A stretch of DNA of 64,000 nucleotides, from NCBI RefSeq assembly GCF_000745015.1, contig NZ_JQNA01000002.1, forward strand, positions 4,340,001 to 4,404,000, given 5' to 3'. This document shows positions 54,408 through 62,520 of this stretch, piece after piece. How positions within the stretch are numbered: position 1 is the first letter of the stretch; each line of letters begins with the position of its first letter. The notes beneath the pieces were generated by a model. It was not told where the DNA came from and searched no databases. It saw only the letters and a list, made by a program, of their open reading frames with translations. The stretch comes from Burkholderia sp. 9120. Lineage in GTDB: Bacteria; Pseudomonadota; Gammaproteobacteria; Burkholderiales; Burkholderiaceae. The position numbers were made by a program, and so were the translations under genes.

Positions 54408-55304
54408 ATGAATCAACCGACCCAGCCGACCAGCCTGTTCTTTCCCGGCGACGACCACGCGGTGCTGATGCTGCACGGCCTGTCGAGTTCGCCGCTCGAA
54501 TTGCGTTTTCTCGCGCGCTATCTGAATGCGGAAGGCTTTACCGCCTGCGCGCCGCTGCTGCCCGGCTATAGCGCCGGCTCCGAAGAAGCCGCGATGGAAA
54601 CGTGGATCGACGCGGCCGTGCGCGAGTACGACGCGCTCGCCGCACGCTTCACGCATGTGTCGATCTGCGGGCTGTCGATCGGCTCGGCGCTGGCTCTCGC
54701 GCTCGCGCATCGGCGTCCGCGGGCGCAATCGCTCGTGTTGTTGTCCTTGACGCTTTCTTACGACGGCTGGGCGATTCCCTGGTATCGTTTCCTGCTTAAT
54801 TGGGCTTACTACACGCCGATGCGCAAGCGCTGGCGCTATCGCGAGGCAGCGCCGTTCGGCCTGCGCAACGAGGCGCTGCGCGCCAAGATCGCGCGCGCGA
54901 TGCAGCGTAGCGACTTCAGCGAAGTCGGGCCGTCCACGATCTCATTGCCGGCGCTGCACGAGGCGAGCCGTCTGGCGTCCGAAGTTCGCACGCTGGTGCG
55001 CGACATCAAGACGGATTGCCTGATCGTGCATGCGATCGACGACGAGACATCGAGCCCACGTAATGCCCAATTCGTGGCCAGCCATATCGGCGCGGCCTTT
55101 TTACGCACAATCTGGCTGGATGACTCGTATCACATGATTACGTCGGACAACGAGCGCGAAATCGTCGCGCGCGAAACCGCGCTGTTTCTGCGCGAAAGCG
55201 AAGCCGTTCGTAGCGGCGGAGACGACGGCCGCCAGCCCGTCGTCTCGAAGGCGCTCGCGCGGCGCCTGCGGCAACTTGCGGCACTCGGCAAGGAGCGGGC
55301 ATGA
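54408..55304 (+). CDS. Alpha/beta hydrolase (carboxylesterase type)
   Basis: The 298-residue protein has the alpha/beta hydrolase landmarks: oxyanion region LMLHGLSSSPLELRFLARYL, nucleophile elbow CGLSIGSALALALAH (Ser), Asp of IVHAIDDETSS and His of LDDSYHMITSDNERE. It resembles monoacylglycerol/carboxylesterases (Est30-like). It is cytoplasmic. It is coupled to the following MipA-like gene by ATGA. Confidence 0.88.
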   Translation: MNQPTQPTSLFFPGDDHAVLMLHGLSSSPLELRFLARYLNAEGFTACAPLLPGYSAGSEEAAMETWIDAAVREYDALAARFTHVSICGLSIGSALALALAHRRPRAQSLVLLSLTLSYDGWAIPWYRFLLNWAYYTPMRKRWRYREAAPFGLRNEALRAKIARAMQRSDFSEVGPSTISLPALHEASRLASEVRTLVRDIKTDCLIVHAIDDETSSPRNAQFVASHIGAAFLRTIWLDDSYHMITSDNEREIVARETALFLRESEAVRSGGDDGRQPVVSKALARRLRQLAALGKERA

Positions 55305-56197
55305 GCGCGCGCGTGAAGCCTGCTGGGCATGGCCTTGTTGGACACCGCGTTGTTGAGCACCGCCAGCCGGCGCGTGCGTCGTCGCTGACGCTGGCATTGG
55401 CGCTAAGCGGCGCGTTGCTGGGTTTGACGACAGCGCAAGCCGCGCATGCCGACGACACGACGCCCGCTACAAACACTGACGCCAGCACCACGACCCCTAC
55501 GTCGTCCGACAGCAAATGGAAGATCGGCGTTGGCCCCGGCCTGGTGGTCACGCCGAAGTATCCGGGCTCGCGGCAACTGAGCTACATCCCGTTTCCGGCG
55601 CTGGACATTTCCTACGACGACCGCTTTTTCTCGCAAGGCCCGGACGTGCTCGGCGTCAACGTGCTGCGCGGGCCGGCCTATCACCTGGGCGCGGCGCTGA
55701 GTTTCGACTTCCAGTCGCGCAAGGAGTCGGACGATCCGCACCTGCACGGTCTCGGCGACGTGGACGGCGGTCCCAAGCTGAAGCTGTTCGGCGACTACAC
55801 GTGGTGGGCGTTCACCGGATCGGTGGCGCTGTATCAGGATATCGCCGGGCATCATCAGGGCACGACGATCAGCACCGATCTGGTGGCGTCCGCGCCGGTG
55901 GGCGGCTGGCTGTTCTCGGTCGGGCCGGGTTTCACGTGGGCCAACGGCACGTACACGCGGACCTTTTTCGGCGTCTCGCCGCAGCAGAGCGCGGCGTCGG
56001 GTTTGCCGACGTACAACACCAGCGCCGGCGTACGCGACATCCATATGAACGCGATGGTGACTTACGATTTTTCGCGGCACTGGAACGGCTCGGTCGCGGC
56101 GACCTTCGGGCGCCTCGAACACAATGCGGCGAATAGCCCGATTACCGAAAAGCGCTTCGAGTTGAATACGCTGGCGTCGGTGAATTACAAGTTCTGA
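55301..56197 (+). CDS. MipA/OmpV-family outer-membrane protein
   Basis: The 298-residue protein has an extended signal peptide (hydrophobic core LTLALALSGALLGLTTAQAAHA) and a mature beta-barrel of the MipA family: WKIGVGPGLVVTPKYPGSRQLSYIPFPALDISYDDRFFSQGPDVLGVNVLRGPAYHLGAALSF...EKRFELNTLASVNYKF, with a terminal Phe. MipA proteins scaffold murein hydrolases or act as outer-membrane barrels. Its ATG overlaps the hydrolase stop. Confidence 0.9.
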   Translation: MSARVKPAGHGLVGHRVVEHRQPARASSLTLALALSGALLGLTTAQAAHADDTTPATNTDASTTTPTSSDSKWKIGVGPGLVVTPKYPGSRQLSYIPFPALDISYDDRFFSQGPDVLGVNVLRGPAYHLGAALSFDFQSRKESDDPHLHGLGDVDGGPKLKLFGDYTWWAFTGSVALYQDIAGHHQGTTISTDLVASAPVGGWLFSVGPGFTWANGTYTRTFFGVSPQQSAASGLPTYNTSAGVRDIHMNAMVTYDFSRHWNGSVAATFGRLEHNAANSPITEKRFELNTLASVNYKF

Positions 56198-56277
56198 TGG
56201 TTGTTGAATGCGCGCTTGCCGGGCCGGCTTGCATCGATGTCGGCCCCGACTCAAGCGCGCAATAGGTGAAACGCCGC

Positions 56278-56982
56278 TCAGGCGTCGTCGCCCAGATCGT
56301 CGACCGCGATCCCCAACTCCGCGGCCATGCGCCGCACTACCGTCTTGAGCCGGCTCACTTCTTCCGCGAGACGCTTCTGCTCAGCCTTCACCGCCTCGAA
56401 CGCGGATAACGGCACGGAGTCGTCGTCATCGCCCGGCTGGGCCAGATCGCTCGCGCTGACTTCGCCGCACAGCAGATGCGTCCAGCGGTTCTCACGCTCG
56501 CCCGGCGTGCGCGCCAGTTTGACGACGCGCGGCGGATCGTTGGCCGCGAGTTCGTCGAGAAACGCCTCGACCGATGAGATGTCCGCGAAACCATGCAGGC
56601 GTGCGCTGTTCAGGCGCAATTCGGCTGCGGTCTGCGGGCCGCGTAGCAGCAAGGTGGTCAGCAACGCGCCCGACTGGCTCGGCAAGCCCAGTACCCGGTT
56701 CATGTTCTGCTCGAAACGCGGCACGCGGCTGCTGCTGCCTTCCATCACCAGACTCAGTCGTTTCAGACCGTCGACGGCGGTCAGCACTTCGGCTTCGGTA
56801 GCGTTCATCACCGGCGCGCGGCCGGTTTTCTGATTGCAGCCCAAGGTCAGCGCGTTCAACGACAGCGGATAACTGTCCGGCACGGTGTGCTGCTTTTCGA
56901 CGAGCACGCTGAGCACGCGCCCTTCGAGCAGGGTCAACGCGCGGAGGGAGGGACGGGAAACAGCGTCGGGAGTGGTGTTCAT
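56278..56982 (-). CDS. YceH family (DUF480) protein
   Basis: The 234-residue protein (LTLLEGRVLSVLVEKQHTVPDSYPLSLNALTLGCNQKTGRAPVMNATEAEVLTAVDGLKRLSLVMEGSSSRVPRFEQNM...) is a clear YceH/DUF480 member with tandem winged helices and a C-terminal coiled coil. It is widely conserved, cytoplasmic and of unknown function. Confidence 0.93.
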   Translation of the reverse strand: MNTTPDAVSRPSLRALTLLEGRVLSVLVEKQHTVPDSYPLSLNALTLGCNQKTGRAPVMNATEAEVLTAVDGLKRLSLVMEGSSSRVPRFEQNMNRVLGLPSQSGALLTTLLLRGPQTAAELRLNSARLHGFADISSVEAFLDELAANDPPRVVKLARTPGERENRWTHLLCGEVSASDLAQPGDDDDSVPLSAFEAVKAEQKRLAEEVSRLKTVVRRMAAELGIAVDDLGDDA

Positions 56983-57199
56983 GGATGATGTTGCGGCTGG
57001 AGTCGCCGGGTCTCGTAGATGTGGTGCGTTGCCGTTGCACAGCCTGGCGGCGCTTTCTGGATGGCGGCCCCTATGATAAACGGGCCAGACGGTGCGCGGT
57101 GCATGAATGCCGGTCGCCGCGCGCCTACGTTCACGTTCACGCTGCGGGCGGTGAACGCAAGGCCGAACTTCACTCCCCCTTTTTGTTCCGATTGACGAA

Positions 57200-57234
57200 T
57201 TTCCATATTCGAGATAATTTCCCGAATATGGAAA
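57200..57234. promoter_or_regulatory. Perfect 12-bp inverted repeat covering the XRE-cupin start codon
   Basis: TTTCCATATTCG (57200-57211) and CGAATATGGAAA (57223-57234) are exact reverse complements separated by 11 nt. The ATG of the regulator (57228-57230) lies inside the right arm. The site is a strong autoregulatory operator candidate. As RNA it would also form a hairpin over the start. Confidence 0.65.
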
Positions 57235-57800
57235 ATATACACCCCGACGACAACGCCATCGACCGCCGCATCGCGCAGCGTCTGCGAGCGCTACGCGCCG
57301 AACGCAACTGGTCGCTCGACGATCTCGCGCGGCTCAGCGGCGTCAGTCGCGCCACGCTGTCACGCCTCGAAAACGCCGCCGTGAGCCCGACCGCGAGCGT
57401 GCTCGGCAAGCTGTGCGTGGCCTATGGCCTGCCGATGTCGCGCCTCATGCATATGGTCGAAGAGGACTTCGCGCCGCGGGTGCCGCGCGCCGAGCAGCCC
57501 TTGTGGACCGACGCCGCGGCCGGCTTCCGGCGTCGCTCCGTGTCGCCACCCGCCCAGGCGTTGGCCGGCGAAGCGCTGGAGTGCGAACTCGAACCCAGCG
57601 CGCACATTACCTACGACGCGTCGCCGAGGCCGGGCCTCGAACATCATCTGATTCTGCTGGACGGCCAACTGCGAATCACCGTCGACGGTCAGAGCCACGA
57701 TCTGCAGCCTGGCGATTGCCTGCGCTACCGGCTGTTCGGCCCGAGCGCTTTCGTGACGCCCGCACACAGCGGCGCCCATTACTTTCTTTTCATCGTGTGA
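57228..57800 (+). CDS. XRE-family regulator with cupin sensor domain
   Basis: The 190-residue protein has an N-terminal helix-turn-helix of XRE type (IAQRLRALRAERNWSLDDLARLSGVSRATLSRLENAAVSPTASVLGKLCVAYGLPMSRLM). The C-terminal cupin barrel (LECELEPSAHITYDASPRPGLEHHLILLDGQLRITVDGQSHDLQPGDCLRYRLFGPSAFVTPAHSGAHYFLFIV) probably binds a small effector. It is coupled with a GNAT gene 6 nt downstream, a common pair. It likely represses its own promoter through the inverted repeat at its start. Confidence 0.9.
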   Translation: MENIHPDDNAIDRRIAQRLRALRAERNWSLDDLARLSGVSRATLSRLENAAVSPTASVLGKLCVAYGLPMSRLMHMVEEDFAPRVPRAEQPLWTDAAAGFRRRSVSPPAQALAGEALECELEPSAHITYDASPRPGLEHHLILLDGQLRITVDGQSHDLQPGDCLRYRLFGPSAFVTPAHSGAHYFLFIV

Positions 57801-57806
57801 GCCGAC

Positions 57807-58382
57807 ATGAGCGCCATGACCATCACCCCTTTTTCCGCCGACGATCTCGAACGCCATCTGCCGGAACTCGGTACGCTGCTGCATGCTTGCGTGCATGACG
57901 GCGCCAGTGTCGGTTTCGTGCTGCCCCACGGCGTCGACGAGAGCGAAGCGTTCTGGCGCGGCAAGGTGCTGCCGACGCTGCGTAATGGCCGGCTGGTTCT
58001 GCTTGTCGCGCGTGAAGGCGACGCAATCGCCGGCACCGTGCAACTGGATTACGACACGATGCCGAACCAGCGACATCGCGCCGAAGTGCGCAAGCTGCTG
58101 ATTCATCCGGCGTGGCGTCGTCGGGGGATCGCCCGTGCGTTGATGATGGAGTTGGAGCGGCACGCGCTGCGTTTGCAGCGCAGCCTGCTCACGCTCGACA
58201 CGCGTACCGGCGATCACGCCGAGCCGCTGTACATCGCACTCGGCTATCAGGCGGTCGGCATGATCCCGGGCTACGCGCGCGGACCGGACGAGGAACGCTT
58301 CGACGCCACGACGATCATGTATAAGTCACTGCGCCCGCGACACCTTGAAGATGAATCGCGAATGGACGGATCGGCGCGATGA
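57807..58382 (+). CDS. GNAT-family N-acetyltransferase
   Basis: The 191-residue protein contains the acetyl-CoA-binding motif A (HRAEVRKLLIHPAWRRRGIARALMMELERHALR, with R-R-x-G-I-A) and the beta strand LYIALGYQAVGMIPGYA. It lies in an operon with the XRE-cupin regulator, which probably controls it. Substrate unknown; detoxification by acetylation is a common role for such pairs. Confidence 0.9.
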   Translation: MSAMTITPFSADDLERHLPELGTLLHACVHDGASVGFVLPHGVDESEAFWRGKVLPTLRNGRLVLLVAREGDAIAGTVQLDYDTMPNQRHRAEVRKLLIHPAWRRRGIARALMMELERHALRLQRSLLTLDTRTGDHAEPLYIALGYQAVGMIPGYARGPDEERFDATTIMYKSLRPRHLEDESRMDGSAR

Positions 58383-58464
58383 ATAACCCATGCCGCGTGC
58401 TCCCCGAGCAGGTCGGCGTCATACTGCCGACCGTTACATGCGGCCATCGCCAGGCGCCGCACGC

Positions 58465-59595
58465 TCATTCGGAATCGCTGGATTTTCTGTCGCGCGGCAC
58501 GCCTCGTTCGAGAAGGTGAACCTTGCTGGCCTGACCCGCTGCCGCGTCGATATGCGCCTCGATGAACTCCAGCGCACCTTCCGCGACTTCGCGTGGCGGC
58601 AACTTCTTCAAGGCCTCCGCTGTGCGGCCCGTTTCATGCGCGACAAACTCGGTGTTGTAGTCCACGTTGTCTTTCAGTGACGCGCCCTTGTACCCTTTCG
58701 CATCGATTGCGTATAAGTCGTAGTGACCCTCCCCGTATTCACCGTTGCCGAAGATGCGGGCACCTTCCGGCGTTTCAGAAACGATAATCGCGTCGCCCTG
58801 GATCATCTTCTGAATTCCGCCGAAGTGATTGGACGGACTAAAGCCATGCGCGGCGATCTCTTCTCGAAGACCGGGACGCTCAACCCGATACACGGTTGAA
58901 AACGACGACTTCTCCAGCATGCCGACTTCATTGATATGCATGCCGCGCGGCACGGCGTTCGGGCTGAGATAGGGATTGGGACCGCGTATTCCGGCATGAC
59001 TGGCGGACGGCGCGCTGCCTTGCGCCGAATCGGCCGGCCGGTCTGCCGTGGTCCCATCCGGGCGACCCGCTGCGGGCGTGGGTGATGTGTCCTTCGGCGA
59101 TGCTGGACGCGACGGTGCGGGCGACACGTCCATTGGAGAGGGAGGACGGACTGGAACCCCGGATGGCTTCTGGAGCATCTCGGTCGGGCCGCCGGCTAAC
59201 ACCGCGAAAGATATCGCCAATAAAATATCGAGGGTCGATTGCTTCGGCTGCTTCCCTTCGTTCGCTGGTACCGAACCCGCCTCGCACGTGCCGCTCTGGC
59301 GGTTATTCCAGTTGAAATGCCTGCACTGGAATTCGCTCCAGGTCTCCTTGCTGGACTGCCATCGCGGTTCAGTCAACGCCCGTTGCGTACGAACGTGCGC
59401 TGCGCCCGCGTGACCGTCTCCCGGCAAGAGACTCGGCCCCTGTCCCGTCGGCGCGTTCGTCTTCGTAGGATCGGGGCGAGAGGCCGGGGCCATGGACTGC
59501 TGCCCGCCGGCGCTAGCACCGGTGCCGACAGACTTCCTTTGAAATGCAGATTGAAGGGGGGAATCGCTCCGAATGGGCATGCTCATGTCGTTCAT
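58465..59595 (-). CDS. Putative secreted effector with ADP-ribosyltransferase-like C-terminal domain
   Basis: This is a 376-residue protein with a long disordered, Ser/Pro-rich N-terminal half (about 1-220) and no Sec signal. Residues of about 233-320 read FSTVYRVERPGLREEIAAHGFSPSNHFGG...DAIIVSETPEGARIFG...HYDLYAIDAKGYKGASL. The order of VYR-type Arg (Arg237), GF-x-P loop, VSETPEGA strand and YDLYAID strand resembles bacterial mono-ADP-ribosyltransferase toxins of the pertussis/Scabin type, where R, STS and E are catalytic. Here the STS is SET, and the catalytic Glu cannot be pinned down (Glu316 or Glu321 in TEFVAHET are candidates). It stands alone. I rate the effector idea as plausible but unproven. 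Confidence 0.6.
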   Translation of the reverse strand: MNDMSMPIRSDSPLQSAFQRKSVGTGASAGGQQSMAPASRPDPTKTNAPTGQGPSLLPGDGHAGAAHVRTQRALTEPRWQSSKETWSEFQCRHFNWNNRQSGTCEAGSVPANEGKQPKQSTLDILLAISFAVLAGGPTEMLQKPSGVPVRPPSPMDVSPAPSRPASPKDTSPTPAAGRPDGTTADRPADSAQGSAPSASHAGIRGPNPYLSPNAVPRGMHINEVGMLEKSSFSTVYRVERPGLREEIAAHGFSPSNHFGGIQKMIQGDAIIVSETPEGARIFGNGEYGEGHYDLYAIDAKGYKGASLKDNVDYNTEFVAHETGRTAEALKKLPPREVAEGALEFIEAHIDAAAGQASKVHLLERGVPRDRKSSDSE

Positions 59596-59749
59596 CCGCC
59601 TTTTCCAATGTCGTCCGCCGGGGTAGCAGACTAAGGAGTCAGCATAGACATGACGACAGTCAGGCGGTCATAGCGGAGTAACGCAACGACACGCCGACAC
59701 AACGACACGCCGAAGGCGGAGCATTGGCCCGGGAATGCTATCGAACCGC

Positions 59750-60382
59750 TTACCGACGCGAATCGAGCGCGATCCGCACCGCGAGTCCGGCGAGCACCGT
59801 GCCCATCAACCAGCGCTGCACCCTCAGCCACACGGGACGACCCGCGAGGAACCCGGCGATCGACCCCGCCATGCTCGCGATAATCGCATTCACCGTCACG
59901 CTGACCACGATCTGCACGCAGCCGAGAGCCAGCGACTGCAACAGCACACTGCCATGTCCCGGCGAAATGAATTGCGGCAGCAGCGACAGATACATCACCG
60001 CGATCTTCGGATTCGCGATGTTGGTGACGAAGCCCATGGTGAACAGCTTACGGGGGCTATCGTGCGGCAGATCGCGCAGCTGGAACGGCGAACGGCCGCC
60101 GGGTTTGACTGCCTGCCACGCGAGATACAACAGATACAGTGCGCCGCCGAAGCGCAATGCGTCGTACGCAAACGGCACCGTGAGCAATAACGCGGTAATG
60201 CCGAACGCCGCGCAGAACATATAGAACACGAAACCGAGCGCCACGCCGCCGAGCGACACGAGACCGGCGCGCTTGCCCTGACAGAGCGATCGCGAGATCA
60301 GATAGATCATGTTCGGTCCCGGCGTGAGCACCATGCCGAGTGAAACCAGACCGAAAGCGAGCAGCGTTGTGAAAGCGGGCAC
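59750..60382 (-). CDS. LysE/RhtB-family amino-acid exporter
   Basis: The 210-residue membrane protein has about six helices and the family opening LLAFGLVSLGMVLTPGPNMIYLISRSL, with NPKIAVMYLSLLPQF in the middle. It exports amino acids or related small molecules across the inner membrane. It lies upstream of, and divergent to, the glycine riboswitch gene. Confidence 0.93.
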   Translation of the reverse strand: MPAFTTLLAFGLVSLGMVLTPGPNMIYLISRSLCQGKRAGLVSLGGVALGFVFYMFCAAFGITALLLTVPFAYDALRFGGALYLLYLAWQAVKPGGRSPFQLRDLPHDSPRKLFTMGFVTNIANPKIAVMYLSLLPQFISPGHGSVLLQSLALGCVQIVVSVTVNAIIASMAGSIAGFLAGRPVWLRVQRWLMGTVLAGLAVRIALDSRR

Positions 60383-60588
60383 GGCGTTCTCCTCGTTGAT
60401 GAATGGGAATTGTGCCGCCGACTATAGCCGATCGCCGCCACGCCGACCCGGTACACAATCGCAGCACACGCACAGGACAGCGCGCACGCATACCCACGCT
60501 CGGACCGCACACACGCGCTGCAACGCAGCGCACGAAACACTTGCGGCAATAATTTTTGCCCGGTATCGTCGTGCCGTTCTGCAATGCA

Positions 60589-60815
60589 GCGCGGGAGAGA
60601 TCGTCATGCGGTTAGTGACGACGCCGACGGAGCAACCGCCCCGGAAACTCTCAGGCAAAAGGACCGCGCAGCGGGAACATCTGGAGAGCGACGCCGCCGA
60701 CACTTGCGCGCGTCCACCGAAGGGGATTCCCCACTCCGGCTCGCATTGAGCCGGCATGGCGCGGGAAGAAACTCTCAGGTACAGGGACAGATGGGGCATC
60801 GACGCCGGTTTCGAC
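60589..60815 (+). ncRNA. Tandem glycine riboswitch
   Basis: Two consecutive gcvT-type aptamers are visible. The first starts at GCGGGAGAGA (60591) and has GGAAACTCTCAGGCAAAAGGAC at 60642-60663. The second has CCACCGAAGGGGATTCCCC around 60714-60732, then AAACTCTCAGGTACAGGGACAGATGGGG at 60769-60796. These are the conserved glycine-binding cores in the usual tandem order. The riboswitch ends about 45 nt before the ATG of a DadA-like oxidase, so glycine is expected to switch on expression of that gene. Confidence 0.92.
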
Positions 60816-60858
60816 ACGAAATCGACACCGGTGATGCTCAACTCATCTGGACTATGTC

Positions 60859-62070
60859 ATGTCACGAATCGCCATTATCGGCGCCGGCATTACCGGCGTC
60901 ACGACCGCTTACGCCCTCGCTCAACGCGGCCACCACGTCACGGTTTTCGAACGCCATCGCTATGCGGCAATGGAGACGTCGTTCGCCAACGGCGGCCAGC
61001 TATCGGCCAGCAACGCCGAAGTCTGGAACAGCACCGCTACCGTGCTGAAGGGGCTGCGCTGGATGCTCACGCGCGACGCCCCGCTGCTGCTCAATCCACT
61101 GCCCACGTGGCACAAATACTCGTGGATGGGCGAATTCCTGCGGCAGATTCCGCACTACCGGAGCAACACCGTCGAGACCGTGCGGCTCGCGATTGCCGCG
61201 CGCGAACATCTGTTCTCGACGGCGCGTAGCGAGGGCATCGAGTTCGATCTCGAACGGCGCGGCATTCTGCATATCTACAAAACGCAGAAGGAATTCGCCG
61301 CGGCGAACAAGGTGAATGCGTTGCTGCGCGAAGGCGGCCTCGACCGCAATCCGGTGTCGGCGACCGAGTTGCAGCGGATCGAGCCCACGCTGCAAGGCGA
61401 TTTCTTCGGCGGTTTTTTCACGCCGTCCGATTCGACCGGCGACATCCACAAGTTCACGCGCGGTCTCGCGGATGCCTGCGTGCGGCACGGCGTCGAGTTT
61501 CACTACGACGCCGAGATCACGGCGATCGAGCAGCCCGTGGAGGGCAAGTTTTCGCTGACGGTCAATCTGGAAGGCGAGTCGCAGCGCTTTGCGTTCGAGC
61601 GGATCGTCGTCTGCGCCGGGGTGAAGAGTCGCGATTTCGCGGCGATGCTCGGCGATCACGTGAACATCTATCCGGTGAAAGGCTATTCGATCACGGTCTG
61701 TCTCGACGACGAAACCAGTCGGCGGCGCGCGCCATGGGTGAGCCTGCTCGACGACAGCGCGAAGATCGTCACCAGCCGGCTCGGTGTGGATCGATTCCGC
61801 GTGGCGGGCACGGCGGAGATCAACGGCTTCAACCGCGATATCCGCTCGGACCGGATTGCGCCGCTGGTGGACTGGACACGGCGCTACTTCCCCGAAGTGT
61901 CGACGTCGCGTGTGATTCCGTGGGCGGGTTTGCGGCCGATGCTGCCGAGCATGCTGCCCAAGGTGGGACGCGGCAAACGGCAAGGCGTGTTCTACAACAC
62001 CGGGCACGGGCACCTCGGGTGGACGTTGTCGGCGGCAACGGCACAGGCGGTGGCTGCGGCGATTGTGTAG
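60859..62070 (+). CDS. FAD-dependent D-amino-acid dehydrogenase/glycine oxidase (DadA-like)
   Basis: The 403-residue flavoprotein has the FAD motif IAIIGAGITGVTTAYALAQRGHHVTVFER and the DadA signature blocks (GGQLSASNAEVW, YVKGYS-type YPVKGYSITV, WAGLRPMLPSMLPKVG, TGHGHLGWTLSAATA). It oxidises D-amino acids or glycine to the keto/glyoxylate product and passes electrons to quinone. Control by a tandem glycine riboswitch makes glycine (or glycine-derived D-amino acids) the likely physiological substrate. Confidence 0.92.
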   Translation: MSRIAIIGAGITGVTTAYALAQRGHHVTVFERHRYAAMETSFANGGQLSASNAEVWNSTATVLKGLRWMLTRDAPLLLNPLPTWHKYSWMGEFLRQIPHYRSNTVETVRLAIAAREHLFSTARSEGIEFDLERRGILHIYKTQKEFAAANKVNALLREGGLDRNPVSATELQRIEPTLQGDFFGGFFTPSDSTGDIHKFTRGLADACVRHGVEFHYDAEITAIEQPVEGKFSLTVNLEGESQRFAFERIVVCAGVKSRDFAAMLGDHVNIYPVKGYSITVCLDDETSRRRAPWVSLLDDSAKIVTSRLGVDRFRVAGTAEINGFNRDIRSDRIAPLVDWTRRYFPEVSTSRVIPWAGLRPMLPSMLPKVGRGKRQGVFYNTGHGHLGWTLSAATAQAVAAAIV

Positions 62071-62085
62071 CCTCCGTTTGCAACG

Positions 62086-62122
62086 CGCCCCTGCTGTGGG
62101 ACGTCCCCCTACAGCAGGGGCG
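62086..62122 (+). terminator. 12-bp stem-loop after the DadA-like gene
   Basis: CGCCCCTGCTGT (62086-62097) pairs with ACAGCAGGGGCG (62111-62122), with further GGG/CCC pairing inside. It lies 15 nt past the stop. A T-rich tail is weak, but the stem is strong. Confidence 0.6.
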
Positions 62123-62221
62123 AACGCCTTTGTGGATGGCGATCACGGCGGCAAAGGCCGAATGCAAAATCCGTCACATCTGCTAGTGTTCTCCCATCCC
62201 CGCAATCTCCGTGGAGAACTC

Positions 62222-62482
62222 ATGCCACACCACCGTTCCACGAAACACAGCACGACCAGCCCGCGCCTGACCGACGCTCAGATCGCCGCCGAAGCAACCC
62301 GTCGCCTCGCGTGGGATACCGCGGTTCCCGAGCACGCCGTCAAGGTGAAAGTCGCCGCCGGTCGCATCACGCTGCGCGGCGAACTGCAACGCGATCAGCA
62401 ACGAATCGCCGCCCTCGAAGACGTCACGCGTCTGTTCGGCGTCACCGGCGTATTGGATCGCACGACCATCAAGCCGAAATAA
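62222..62482 (+). CDS. Small BON-domain protein
   Basis: The ATG at 62222 (GGAGAA upstream) gives 86 residues consisting of one BON domain (LTDAQIAAEATRRLAWDTAVPEHAVKVKVAAGRITLRGELQRDQQRIAALEDVTRLFGVTGVLDRTTIKP). No signal peptide is present, so it is probably cytoplasmic. Similar proteins are found beside stress and low-oxygen genes; here it lies next to the phosphoketolase-acetate kinase operon on the other strand. Confidence 0.88.
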   Translation: MPHHRSTKHSTTSPRLTDAQIAAEATRRLAWDTAVPEHAVKVKVAAGRITLRGELQRDQQRIAALEDVTRLFGVTGVLDRTTIKPK

Positions 62483-62520
62483 GAGGCTAGGTCAGCGGAA
62501 AAGAAAGCGGCCAGATCAGT

